From NCBI GenBank assembly GCA_034696485.1, contig JAQIWT010000373.1, positions 1 to 21,993 on the forward strand: a stretch of DNA of 21,993 bases. The letters are read 5' to 3'. The notes below the pieces were generated by a model. It was not told where the DNA came from and searched no databases. It was given only the letters and a program-made list of their open reading frames with translations. The stretch is from Isohypsibius dastychi (Eukaryota; Tardigrada; Eutardigrada; Parachela; Isohypsibiidae). The position numbers and the translations under genes were made by a program. Below, piece after piece: positions 1-18,800 of this stretch; position 1 is the first letter of the stretch; every line of letters begins with the position of its first letter.

Positions 1-518
1 TACATTTTATGGGGGGCTGGGGTCGCGCCGAGATTATTATCGGAAAATCCGCGCCGGGATTCCGTGTTATGCTGGTAGTGTTTTTCACTTTTGGTTTTCT
101 AAACTGACGAATAACTGAAAAGAGCTTTTCGCCAGCTGCAAACAGAATTATTGAACAGATTGATGAATGAAATATTACTTATTATAAATTTCATAGTTAA
201 GAAATGAAATTTAAAATCGAAAACCAAAACCGATGGATGAGAATTGAAATTCTTATGGAAGTGCTCTCTCTTTTCAGTAAATTTTTTTAAAACAAATGAA
301 AAGTGGATTGATTCTTTTTCTCATTTAATCAAGACGGATATCGATGGATGGAAAGATTCTAATTTACTTCGGATGTTGAACATGAAATAGGCTTGGTTGA
401 CTACGAGTAGGTTCTCTTTCTAGTTCGATTTGTTTCAATGTCTTCAGGTTGAAGGAATCAATCCTTAGCGCGGTTGCACTCTTACTGTTAACTTGTCCCA
501 ATTGTTTTTTTCTTTCAG
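1..518 (+). other. Non-coding sequence upstream of first visible NF1 exon (probable intron)
   Basis: No reading frame here resembles the N-terminus of neurofibromin, and the segment ends in a pyrimidine-rich tract and CAG at 516-518, a good splice acceptor. I therefore read it as the 3' part of an intron whose upstream exon, with the start codon, lies outside the window. It is AT-rich with one small hairpin: a 9-bp stem AAATTTCAT (186-194) pairing with ATGAAATTT (204-212). Nothing else recognisable is seen. Confidence 0.55.
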
Positions 519-10644
<10,126 letters not shown>

Positions 10645-10847
10645 GGAGCTATTCTCTTCTTTTATGGCACTTGGAAAGCTGGCACTTTTTTCGAGTTTTA
10701 CTGCGACACAAGCTTCTTGGCTGCTCTCGTTTTTTCTTGCTTTTTACTGGTAATATTATGAGAGAATTTTTTGTTTTATGATCTCGGCTTTTGTTGTTCG
10801 GATTTGCGTTTTATTGGCCACAGAAACGATATTTTTCTGTTTTAGTG

Positions 10848-10853
10848 AATAAA
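10848..10853 (+). terminator. Polyadenylation signal AATAAA of NF1
   Basis: A canonical AATAAA lies 204 nt after the NF1 stop codon at 10642-10644 and before the start codon of the next gene at 11021. The interval 10645-10847 is T-rich and has no credible coding frame, as expected for a 3' UTR. Confidence 0.7.
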
Positions 10854-11020
10854 AATTGTAAAATGGTTTGTTGTGGTTTGTGGCTACCACGTGCGTGGGT
10901 CAGTGGCTTGACCCTCAGGCCAGAGCAGCGTTCCACTTTTACCAAACGGTCGTTTTCACACTTTTCTCAAAGACTCAGTCTCTTACAAATGTACTTCCGG
11001 ATACGTGTTTCTATCAAGGA

Positions 11021-11947
11021 ATGCGATTTATTAGGAAGTGGACTGAAATACTCCTCATTACATTTGCATTGACACTTGCGACAATGAGTTTCATCAGCCA
11101 CTTGTCTTCCCCTCCAACCGCATACCTAACACGGATGAACCACACTCGAATGATCATTCCGAACCTAAAATGCCAAAAAACGTCGGAGAAAGCCAGTTTC
11201 ACCATGATTGCCATCATCACAAGTCCTGAGATGTTCGAGCGAAGACGAGCTATCAGGTCGACATGGGCGACTCAAGTGGATGGAAGCTGCAACATGCAGT
11301 ACATGTTTGTGATCGGGTTAACAACAAACCAAACTATTCAAAACAAGATCAACCTCGAATCAGCTATTGCTGGTGATATCCTTCAGTTCTCACAATTCGA
11401 AGACCCATTCAGGTCCTCAAGCATCAAAACACTGTACCTGTTCCAGTGGGTCGTTAAATTTTGCCCAGTTGCGACGTTCCTGGCGAGAATCGACGACGAT
11501 TCTTGGTTGAATGTTGAAATGCTTCATAATTTCCTTGAAAAAGAGAACGATGTGCGGAATGCCGTTGTGGGAAGATGGACTGCTAGATACGGGATAGTCC
11601 CCAGAGACCCATTGGATAAACACTACCTGCCGTTTGAGGAATATGATCTCCCGTATTTTCCGAGTTATATTCATGGGAATGCTATGATACTTCCGACAAG
11701 ATTCCTTGCCAGAATAGTGAAAGCTTCACAAAGAGTGAGGAGAGTATACTTGGATGATTGTTACATTGGGGAACTTGCCAAGTTTGCTCGTTTGAAAATG
11801 CGGTCTTATTCCGAGTTTGAACCTGGACGGAATCGAAGCTATGAGATATGTTGGAAGCGAAGCCGTATGGCAGTGCACCAGCTCAGTCCTGATGATATGT
11901 TTTCCTACTGGCGTGACCTTTGTGCGCCAAATAGCCAAGTCTGCTAA
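11021..11947 (+). CDS. Beta-1,3-galactosyltransferase-like (GT31) type II membrane protein
   Basis: The protein is probably a Golgi glycosyltransferase that moves a sugar (galactose or GlcNAc) from a UDP donor in beta-1,3 linkage. Coding is 308 residues in a single exon. ATG 11021 is the first in-frame ATG of the open stretch and puts a short basic cytoplasmic tail (MRFIRKW) before a membrane anchor at ~8-27, the classic type II layout. GT31 motifs in order: RRRAIRSTW at 74-82, FVIGLTTN at 96-103, AGDILQFSQFEDPF at 117-130, the metal-binding DxD as IDDDSWLN at 157-164, FPSYIHGNAMIL at 213-224 and LDDCYIGELA at 244-253, the usual C-terminal acidic motif. Possible N-glycosylation sites are Asn40, Asn103 and Asn271. 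The acceptor sugar cannot be told. The start lies 376 nt after the NF1 stop, with a CACGTG E-box at 10888-10893 between; an AATATA variant signal (11978-11983) follows the stop. Confidence 0.9.
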   Translation: MRFIRKWTEILLITFALTLATMSFISHLSSPPTAYLTRMNHTRMIIPNLKCQKTSEKASFTMIAIITSPEMFERRRAIRSTWATQVDGSCNMQYMFVIGLTTNQTIQNKINLESAIAGDILQFSQFEDPFRSSSIKTLYLFQWVVKFCPVATFLARIDDDSWLNVEMLHNFLEKENDVRNAVVGRWTARYGIVPRDPLDKHYLPFEEYDLPYFPSYIHGNAMILPTRFLARIVKASQRVRRVYLDDCYIGELAKFARLKMRSYSEFEPGRNRSYEICWKRSRMAVHQLSPDDMFSYWRDLCAPNSQVC

Positions 11948-12746
11948 AGAAAATTGTTTCTGGTTTTTAGTTTTGTTAATATAAATTGTTCAAATCGGAT
12001 TGTTTCTGATTTTTCCGCCAGCTAAACTTTCGTTTTTATTTTCACAGAAAGCCATTTCTTTCAGTCTTTTAGTTCGATAGCTTTTCTCGAACAATACACG
12101 TTCACAGCAATTGGAAAAGAAAAGGTTGAAGACCGGACGCAAATTTATCATATTAATGGTAAAACAGAAAGACTCAAAGTTTGTATCCACAGGTATTGTA
12201 AAGAATTGAACCGTCCAAAAGCCGGGCCTGCAGCTGCAGCTGTCAGTTTTGCACAACAAGAAAAACGCCGTAGTTCAGCAGCAAGCGCGAAGTCTGTCGT
12301 GGAATACAAAAAAACTGCGCTGAAAGAACTTCGCTCTTGAATCGCGAAATTCCGCGATATGCTTTTGAATCACTGAAGTGTCCATTGCCCAATTCTAATG
12401 ACAAATTGGCGGCTCCTGTTTTCTACTCGCACGTCTGGGTGAACTTGTGGAGATCACATGACGGTGGTCACTCACTTGCCATCGAGGGTAAACACTGATT
12501 CCATGTGACAAGCCCAGATGAATTCGCCAGACAGACCGCACAGTAAAAGTTGTGTATGTGAACAAAAACCAACGATCTAATGTTTTTCACATTAGACAGC
12601 TGTTCACTGTTCGCATGGTGGCTTTCTAGGGGGTGATCATGTTTATTAAGGGGTCTTAATCTCAACGGGGTTGAACATTATTTATAGGTGGTTCTCTGGG
12701 TGTGTAATCATTTTCATCAGTTCGTTGTTCAAAAACATTCAAGGTA
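11948..12746. other. Intergenic DNA with one unassigned open frame
   Basis: No gene of known family is recognised. On the + strand a frame without ATG is open from 12026 to a TGA at 12338-12340 (~104 codons). A good acceptor (TTTTATTTTCACAG) ends at 12047 inside it, so the last ~97 codons could be a terminal exon; the end is Lys/Ala/Ser-rich (for example EKRRSSAASAKSVVEYKK). The stop is followed directly by an imperfect 18-nt palindrome, ATCGCGAAATTCCGCGAT, at 12341-12358. No upstream exon could be joined to it. From 12359 to 12746 nothing coding is seen. Confidence 0.3.
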
Positions 12747-13180
12747 CAGTAAAATCCACTAAGTGGACCACCTCTCTGTGCCTGGTTCACTGGTCCACTT
12801 ACATAGGTGGTCCACATACACAGGTAGACTCTAGTGGTTTATTATAATAATAATAATAATAAATGGGTCTGGTTCGTCGTCTTCGTTTTCGCTCTCTGGT
12901 CTGCGCTGCCGAAAACGGTTGGTAGGGATTTGGTAAGTTATAGTTAAAAGTTCTCAAAAAACAACTCTGACTTGCATAATGCACAAATTTTATTGGTGAG
13001 TGATGAAAGTGGTCCAAATAATAGGTGGACCAAGGATCACGGTGCATACGTTACTGGTCCACATACATAGGTGGTTCATTTAGACCGGTCCACTTACGCA
13101 GGTTACCCCTAATATAAAATATCAGGTGATTCCCATTCTGGTGGTCCACATACTTAGAGGTCCACTTAGTAGGTTAACTG
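12747..13180. mobile_element. Non-autonomous DNA transposon (MITE), pogo/Tigger-like ends, TA target duplication
   Basis: The element begins CAGTAAAATCCACTAAGTGG (12747) and its other end, read on the opposite strand, begins CAGTTAACCTACTAAGTGG (from 13180). These terminal inverted repeats of ~22 bp differ by one gap and few substitutions. Both ends are flanked by TA (12745-12746 and 13181-13182), the target duplication of the Tc1/mariner/pogo superfamily, and the CAGT start suits pogo/Tigger elements. At 434 bp it has no transposase frame, so it would depend on one supplied elsewhere. The inner core of the repeat (GGTCCACTTA and variants such as TGGTCCACATACATAGG) recurs inside near 12791, 12808, 13010, 13055, 13087 and 13141. 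The family name is inferred from ends and target site only. Confidence 0.8.
12842..12862. repeat. (TAA)n microsatellite inside the MITE
   Basis: A run of TTA followed by six TAA units lies in the 5' third of the transposon. Confidence 0.9.
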
Positions 13181-13182
13181 TA

Positions 13183-14469
13183 CTTTGTTTCAGTCGACTT
13201 TGAGCAACACGTGTTGGGGTTTCTGTTTCCTTTCTCTTCTTTGCGAACCTGGTTACGGTAGATAGTCTGGACTTGTTTTGAACATCGAAATTCGGAGAGA
13301 ATATACTTTCACTCTGACAGATGGTTCCCTCTGACAGATTGTATTTGTATAGCTTGTCCAACAATTTTTATTCACTGTTCACAAAGAACAGCTGTTCACT
13401 GTTCACATCGTCCCTTCTATGTTATAGTCTGTGGTTACCGTACTGTTCTTTGGGTAGTTCCTGTAAAGTTGACCAATTACAAAAAGTCGATATTCCGTTT
13501 CGAAAACAGGGACGGAGACATCCCAGAAAATACGAGTTTGTATCTTCCGGCAACCAGCACGTACACTACCAAATGGAAGCGTAACACTTTGTCACGCTCA
13601 AAGTGTAACTTTTCTACCATAGATGGGGAGGTATACAACTTCTGCTCTTCTTTGTGTCCTTCTTTGGTTGGTTGTTCTAGAATGATCGAAGCAAAACGAA
13701 AACAAAATTGTGTTTTAGCCAAAATCGTCCAGTCCTGTGGTAGTTTCCACACAACACAGCGTGTTGTCTGCAATCTGAGTTTCAATACAGGAACTAGAAA
13801 CTCAGTTTCTCTAGCAAAATTCTCTAGGTTGTTACGCAAAATATGGGAGGATGATGAGATCGTATTAGAGGAGTGTATATTATGTGACCCATGGCAGTTC
13901 TGTATCATTTTTCGTCATCAAAAACAAAGTCCACGTATTTTTTCCAACGGATGTTTTCTAAATCGTAAATGACCGTTGAAAATAAAGGTCCTTGTGTGCA
14001 CCATTGTAAAGACCTGTCGAATTCTACGATCTGCAGTCACCTTTGTCACTTTTTACAACTCTCATACCTTGTTGACCACCATGGGAAACTGTGAGCTCGG
14101 TTCAGGTGTTTTTCTCAAACACCAATACACCGTTCTGAATTCGCAATATGTACCTGGATGCACGCTTCAAAACAATCTCTTTTTCGCACGACTTGGTGTG
14201 TTGTTTGTTCTCCGCCTCTCTCATGTCATGACGCGTACAAGTTCTGAATATAAGAAAATAATCCCTGATCCAGTTAGGTAAAAGTCGATTTCGATCGACC
14301 TCTCGACCTTCCCTGAAGAATCGCAAAGTGGAACCGACTTCTACGTTAGAGTTTGCTCGGCCAATTACTACACATTGATTGATCCGCGGAAGGCTGTGTT
14401 CGTGAGAAAAAAGGAGATGAACCTCTTGTGAAATGTGCATGTCATTTCGCAAACTGCATTTCGCACAGA
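13183..14469. other. Intergenic DNA with unassigned ORFs and clustered hairpins
   Basis: No known family is recognised. Open frames exist on both strands: + 13469-13972 (167 codons, TTG or other first codon), - 13477-13908 (143) and - 14102-14452 (116). They overlap each other or lack recognisable motifs, so none is called as a gene. Small perfect hairpins cluster here: 13584-13606 (8-bp stem ACACTTTG), 13751-13767 (7-bp stem ACAACAC, loop AGC) and 13775-13805 (9-bp stem CTGAGTTTC). A 12-bp palindrome CAACACGTGTTG sits at 13205-13216. Short direct repeats are CTCTGACAGAT at 13312 and 13329, and TTCACTGTTCAC at 13371 and 13394. The last part should hold the promoter and 5' UTR of the first cyclase exon; short upstream ATGs are at 14417 and 14433. 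Confidence 0.4.
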
Positions 14470-14598
14470 ATGTATGTCATATTTGCTCAGCTTTTGTTCT
14501 ACATCATCGTCCTGGTCGTGGATGATTCCAATGGACTACCAAAGCCTGTCATCAAAGTATCCTCAGGTGGAGCAACGTTCCCAGTCGACATTTACAAA
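14470..14598 (+). CDS. Alternative first exon (1a) of the PstS-domain receptor guanylate cyclase
   Basis: This exon encodes 43 residues. A signal peptide with hydrophobic core FAQLLFYIIVLVV comes first, then the first strand of a PstS-type domain, SSGGATFPVDIYK, whose ATF turn touches phosphate in bacterial PstS. It ends in phase 0 at a strong donor (GTGAGA at 14599). Exon 2 of the cyclase starts at 16214 in phase 0, so joining gives an open 1,027-residue protein. A second exon with the same design sits at 15874-15999. The two are alike in protein but clearly diverged in DNA. Either they are alternative promoters of one gene, or this is the last remnant of a decayed upstream gene copy; I favour the first because no other cyclase fragments lie between them. 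Confidence 0.7.
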
Positions 14599-15873
14599 GT
14601 GAGACCTATCTACCGAACGTTGTGTTAATTATATTTGATTTGATTTGATTGAAAGAAAATTAGCACGGTGTTCAAGCCACGGCTTTGTGAAGTAACGTCG
14701 TGCACAAATGCGATCTTTCATCTTGCTTCGAAAGTTCCATGTTATCGTTTTTCAATTTTACCCAAATATTTTTCGGAAATCTACGGTGAAAATGGCAGGT
14801 TATACATACACGTTGTTGGTTATTGATTCGCGATATTTTAATCTGCTGAGATGTCTCATCTGGTCCAGTGGTCTCATTCTCATTAATTAGGTTTAGCTGA
14901 TATTTGTTTTCTGGTGCACTGCATGACGTAGTTCCACACTCGGGGTACGGTGAGAATGATTTCAGAATTCATGGAGATGCAGTGAAAAGGATCGATGCAT
15001 GTACTTTTCATTAGGCGGAACAAATACGATGAAAGCTCTTGATTCCGGATTTCTAGTATAAGCCCGCTAGCAATGTTCAACGAAATACACATTTTGCTCA
15101 GGTGGCAAAGTGCTTGTTTGGAAATGCCAGAGATTCGTGGTAACGTCTTACCAAAAAACGCAATCGTCATTAAAATGCTAACATGGATGACATAGAGCTC
15201 AATTTAGCGGACCGATCGAGGCATAAAGAACCGAGTATGTGGGGCGTTTTTATCTGGCGTAACCACTTCTCGATTTGGTCGCGCATTTTGTGGCCATTCA
15301 AAGTTTTCTCATTGGCTGCTTGTCTAACAACGAAATTGCCACTGAATGACAACTGACAACAAAATTATTGTAGTATATCTTTGGGTTGAAATTTTTTGCC
15401 CCTTGGTCCTGACTCTAGTGAGTGAATAGGTTCATTATGGCGGCAAAAAAAATTTGCCCGAAATGCTGTTGATTGTTCGAGTATATACTCGCAATCATAT
15501 TTGACAGTGTAGACAACAAACATGGGTAAAAATGCAAGTCTGAGTCGCTGTTTTAAACCCCCAATGGAGCTTTTTGAACTCGTAAATAATATATTAATAA
15601 AACACTGCGTTTTGATCGATCATATCGAACAAGCAGACACCGGCAGAAAATTCGATAAATCTATGATTGGCTCCACCTTGAACACCTACAGGCTACCCAC
15701 CTACGCACACGATTTCTACACGAAGAAGTGGAGAACGGATACTGTAAGATAGTATCGCTGCTTCCGGGAACTGTGATCTTTCACTTATAGCCAATAGCTT
15801 CGTTCCAACCAGGCACTTTTTTACTGTCTTCAAAATTCATGACCTTTACCAACATATCCTTCTTTGGTATGAT
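14599..15873. other. Region between the two alternative first exons
   Basis: The region acts as intron for transcripts from exon 1a and as promoter/5' flank for exon 1b. A + strand frame 15522-15752 (76 codons, own ATG) runs into a donor-like GTAAGA at 15745, but I do not recognise the product (includes TYRLPTYAHDFYTKKWRT) and cannot join it to anything. An imperfect palindrome with central TATATA lies just upstream at 15471-15496 (stem CGAGTAT/ATACTCG plus flanking GATTG/CAATC). Two short - strand frames (14883-15170, 15170-15352) resemble nothing known. A (TTTGA)3 run is at 14634-14648. Confidence 0.45.
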
Positions 15874-18800
15874 ATGGGTACCAGATATCATTTGGTCTGG
15901 GTTATTATTTTTGTGACGAGATTTATTGCTACTGCGACAAATCGGCAAGGAGTGGTGATCAGTTCTGGAGGAGCTACGTTTTCTATGGATGTTTATAAGG
16001 TAGCAATGGACGCATGCAAAAACATGTTGTTTTTTTGGATTCGGATTCATAAGAGGCTGAGCAGCACGAACACTCAGCATGGAATGATATGATATTTTCT
16101 CTTTCTTTGTAATTAAACAAATATTTTGCAGAACGAACTTTGTCACGAACTAATCAGGACGCTATGTGGTCTAGGACAGAAGTGTCAGTTTAGTGAATTG
16201 TCAATTTTCGCAGATCTGGAGACCAATGTACTTATCCCAACGGACAACATACGCGGACGTTGTCCTGACCTATCAAGCCGTTGGAAGCGGAACCGGGATA
16301 AGAAGGTTCACCGAAAAACTGTACGATTTCGCTGGCTCGGACATCGTCCTGCCCGAATCAAGTTACACCAATGCGTCAGACGATTTCCAAATGTTCCCCA
16401 CAATGGCGGGGTTCGTTTTAAAGTTGAGATTGTTCTTCTCGTTTTCTGACGACAGTTCGTTTTTTAGGCCGATCTCCGTGTCATATAATGTTCCAGATCT
16501 TCCGAAAACGTGCACTGATTACACGATCGCCAATAATCCAAATTGCCTAAATTTGACCAGAGAAGCGCTTGTTGGAATATTCAACGGGACAATCAAAGTG
16601 TGGAATCACCCACTCATAGTTGAATACAACGCCGTTCTTAAAGATGTCAATGCATCAATTACTGTCGTTGTTCGAGCCGACTCATCAGGCACTACGCAGC
16701 TCTTCACCAGCGCCCTGGCCGCCTTTGATCCGGCCTGGAACGCTACATATGGAAGCTTTAGCGAAGGTACGTAAATTGCGAAAGAATCCAGTGGAAAATC
16801 CTACTGGATCACGCTTTCCCCGTCGCATGCCCACCTTCGCTTTGGCCTCGGTAGGCAAAGTGTCTCTTTGCAACGTTCTTTAGACATAAACATTATTCAA
16901 AAAAAAGAAGTTTTTTCAAAAAAAAACATTCGGGGAGGGGGGGGGGATTAAATCGCGTGATTTTCAACAAGAGAGATCAGAGTTTTCTATCCGTAATAAA
17001 AATCGCTTAGAGTAGCGGGAGGTCCCCCCCCCCCCAACCCGGCAAAGATTTCAGTGTGAGTTCAGTGGGTTTATACCTATATAAGTCGGGCGTAAATACG
17101 TCCCTGCGACAATCTCAGGAAATTCCCACAACAGTTTAATTTTTCACATTTCCTCCCCGTGTATTCTCTGGGGATCAGATTCTATATTCTCGTTTTGTTT
17201 TTCAGGATGTGCTGCGAAGGAGAAGCCAATCAAGTGGAATGCAACTATGAATACTCGATGCGGTGCGACTTCATTTGGCGCCGCTGGATTGATACTCACT
17301 AGCCCCTATTCCATTGGGTATTGCGCTACGTCGGAAGCCAGGGACTCTATTCTTCCCGAAACAAGGATACTCAATAGAGCCAATAACTGGGTTAGTCCGA
17401 GTGTCGATGGAACACAAGCTGCGATGGACAGCTTTGCTGGAGCTCTGGGGTCACGCTTGACTGGATCCATCGTTGATGCACCTGCTACACAGGCTTATCC
17501 TATTGCCGGGTATACGTACTTTCTCATCAGGAAGACCACCATGGCAAACTGCACCGTTGCTCAAGAAATACTCAGGTACCTGAACTTTTCGAATTTAAAC
17601 TTCAAAGACAAAAAGAATTACAATGAAAAAATAATAATAATAAGAAAATGAAAATGAATTTAAAATCAGAGTATGATAGTATATTTGTTTTTAGTAGTTT
17701 TTTGAAAATTGAAAACCTAAATAAGTGTTCTGTGGTCTGGTAACTTACTGTCAACTGACACTCAGTTTTGGATTGCGGTTTTTGAAACATGTTTGTCGGA
17801 GCTGCTCGGTAATTAATCAATGATTATTGAGTGTACTCGTTTTTGTTGAAAAACAGTTCGACCCGATATTAATTTTCAATACCAAAAAATTCTGTCTGGA
17901 CTTTTGGAAATTTTGGCAATGGCTGAATAACACGAAACACGGTGCACCACTAGCCTTTCCTGTTACAGATTCTTCACATTTGTTCTCACTGACCAATTGG
18001 CGAAAAGCGTGGTACGGGATTTGGTCAAAGCACCAATCAGCGACCGTGTCTTCTCCTTGATTGACACTCAAGTCTTCTCAAAATTTGAATGCGGAGGAGC
18101 AAGGGTCAAGGAGCTGGTCCGTGTGGCCATCGCCATTGAGACTGGAGCTTACGATCTATGGAAAATTCCTGTGGCTGTTTGTGTGTCGATATTGTTCATC
18201 ATATTGTTGGTTTCGGCGATCGCCTTTGCCTACATTGAATATCTGAAAAATCGAAGCGTTCTTAAAGGGAGCTTCATAATTCAGATCGAAGGAACGGAGG
18301 CTATGAAGCATTCGGTCATCTCTTTCAATTCAAGTGTTAATTCGATGAGTCGATTCGATGCGAATTTCGGATCGAAGAGCATGGTGGTCCGAGTGACTTC
18401 TGGAGAGAAATGCCTGGCCAAACCGCTGTGCAAACATTTCGACGCGGAGACCTTGCAGTGGAATACCAGGAAACTGCTTGTGCAAATGAAACAACAGCTG
18501 CAGCATGCCAATATCGTCAAGGTCATGGGTATTGGGAAACGAGATGCTGATTGGAAACTAGTGACAAGCTGGCCTAAAAAAGGAAGATTACAGGTAAACA
18601 TTTGTCAAAAAATCGAATTTAGCTCACATTGAGTCAAACATACGAGATCCATCAACCACCATCAATTACTGTGGGGGTTTTAACTGAGGGAGGGGGGCAG
18701 ATGATGCTGTAGCTGTGGAGCTCCCGCAAGAAAAGTAAAGTTTCGAAGAAGTTCTCTGAACATTCGGAACCACCCCCCCCCCCCCCCAACATTTGAAAAC

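Larger units (their letters stand above)
15958..18110 (+). other. PstS-type (PBP type II) ectodomain coding region
   Basis: Similarity to bacterial PstS runs through the whole domain over five exons. SSGGATF (15961-15981) matches [20 protein letters not shown] matches the VYAKWADTY helix. YQAVGSGTG (16271-16297) matches the NYQGIGSSGG loop. FAGSDIVLP matches FGASDAPL, with the phosphate-binding Asp at 16340. [18 protein letters not shown] matches the FPTVIGGVVLAVNIPGL hinge strand. [17 protein letters not shown] matches VVRRADGSGTSFVFTSYL, with Arg at 16673 and Ser-Gly-Thr at 16685-16693. SPYSIGYC matches the GAIGYVEY strand. [17 protein letters not shown] matches the C-terminal FFDWAY helix, across the intron 17576-17968. 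All direct phosphate ligands known from E. coli PstS have counterparts, so phosphate or a related oxyanion is the likely ligand; this is inference. Confidence 0.88.

Noticed and set aside
10868-11020. Longer N-terminus for the GT31 protein from the upstream open frame
   Set aside because: There is no in-frame ATG before 11021, and the 11021 start gives the expected short cytoplasmic tail plus anchor.
10791-11072. + strand frame overlapping the start of the GT31 gene
   Set aside because: It is in another frame, overlaps the NF1 poly-A signal and has no family similarity; the GT31 frame with membrane anchor explains the region.
12747-13180. Internal GGTCCAC repeats as a CRISPR array
   Set aside because: The repeats are short, irregularly spaced and variable, and they sit inside a TA-flanked inverted-repeat element in animal DNA.
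14883-15352. Two adjoining - strand frames, possibly a broken gene
   Set aside because: They lie in different frames and show no recognisable family motif; joining them would need an unsupported frameshift.
16126-16449. + strand open frame through exon 2 of the cyclase
   Set aside because: It is in a different frame from the PstS-like protein over 16214-16410; the PstS motifs are in the other frame. It is kept only as the product of a possible alternative acceptor.
15874-17575. PstS-like sequence as bacterial contamination or assembly chimera
   Set aside because: It is split by GT..AG introns at phases that keep the frame into the animal-type cyclase, and it has a eukaryotic leader peptide and N-glycosylation-like sequons; contamination would have none of these.
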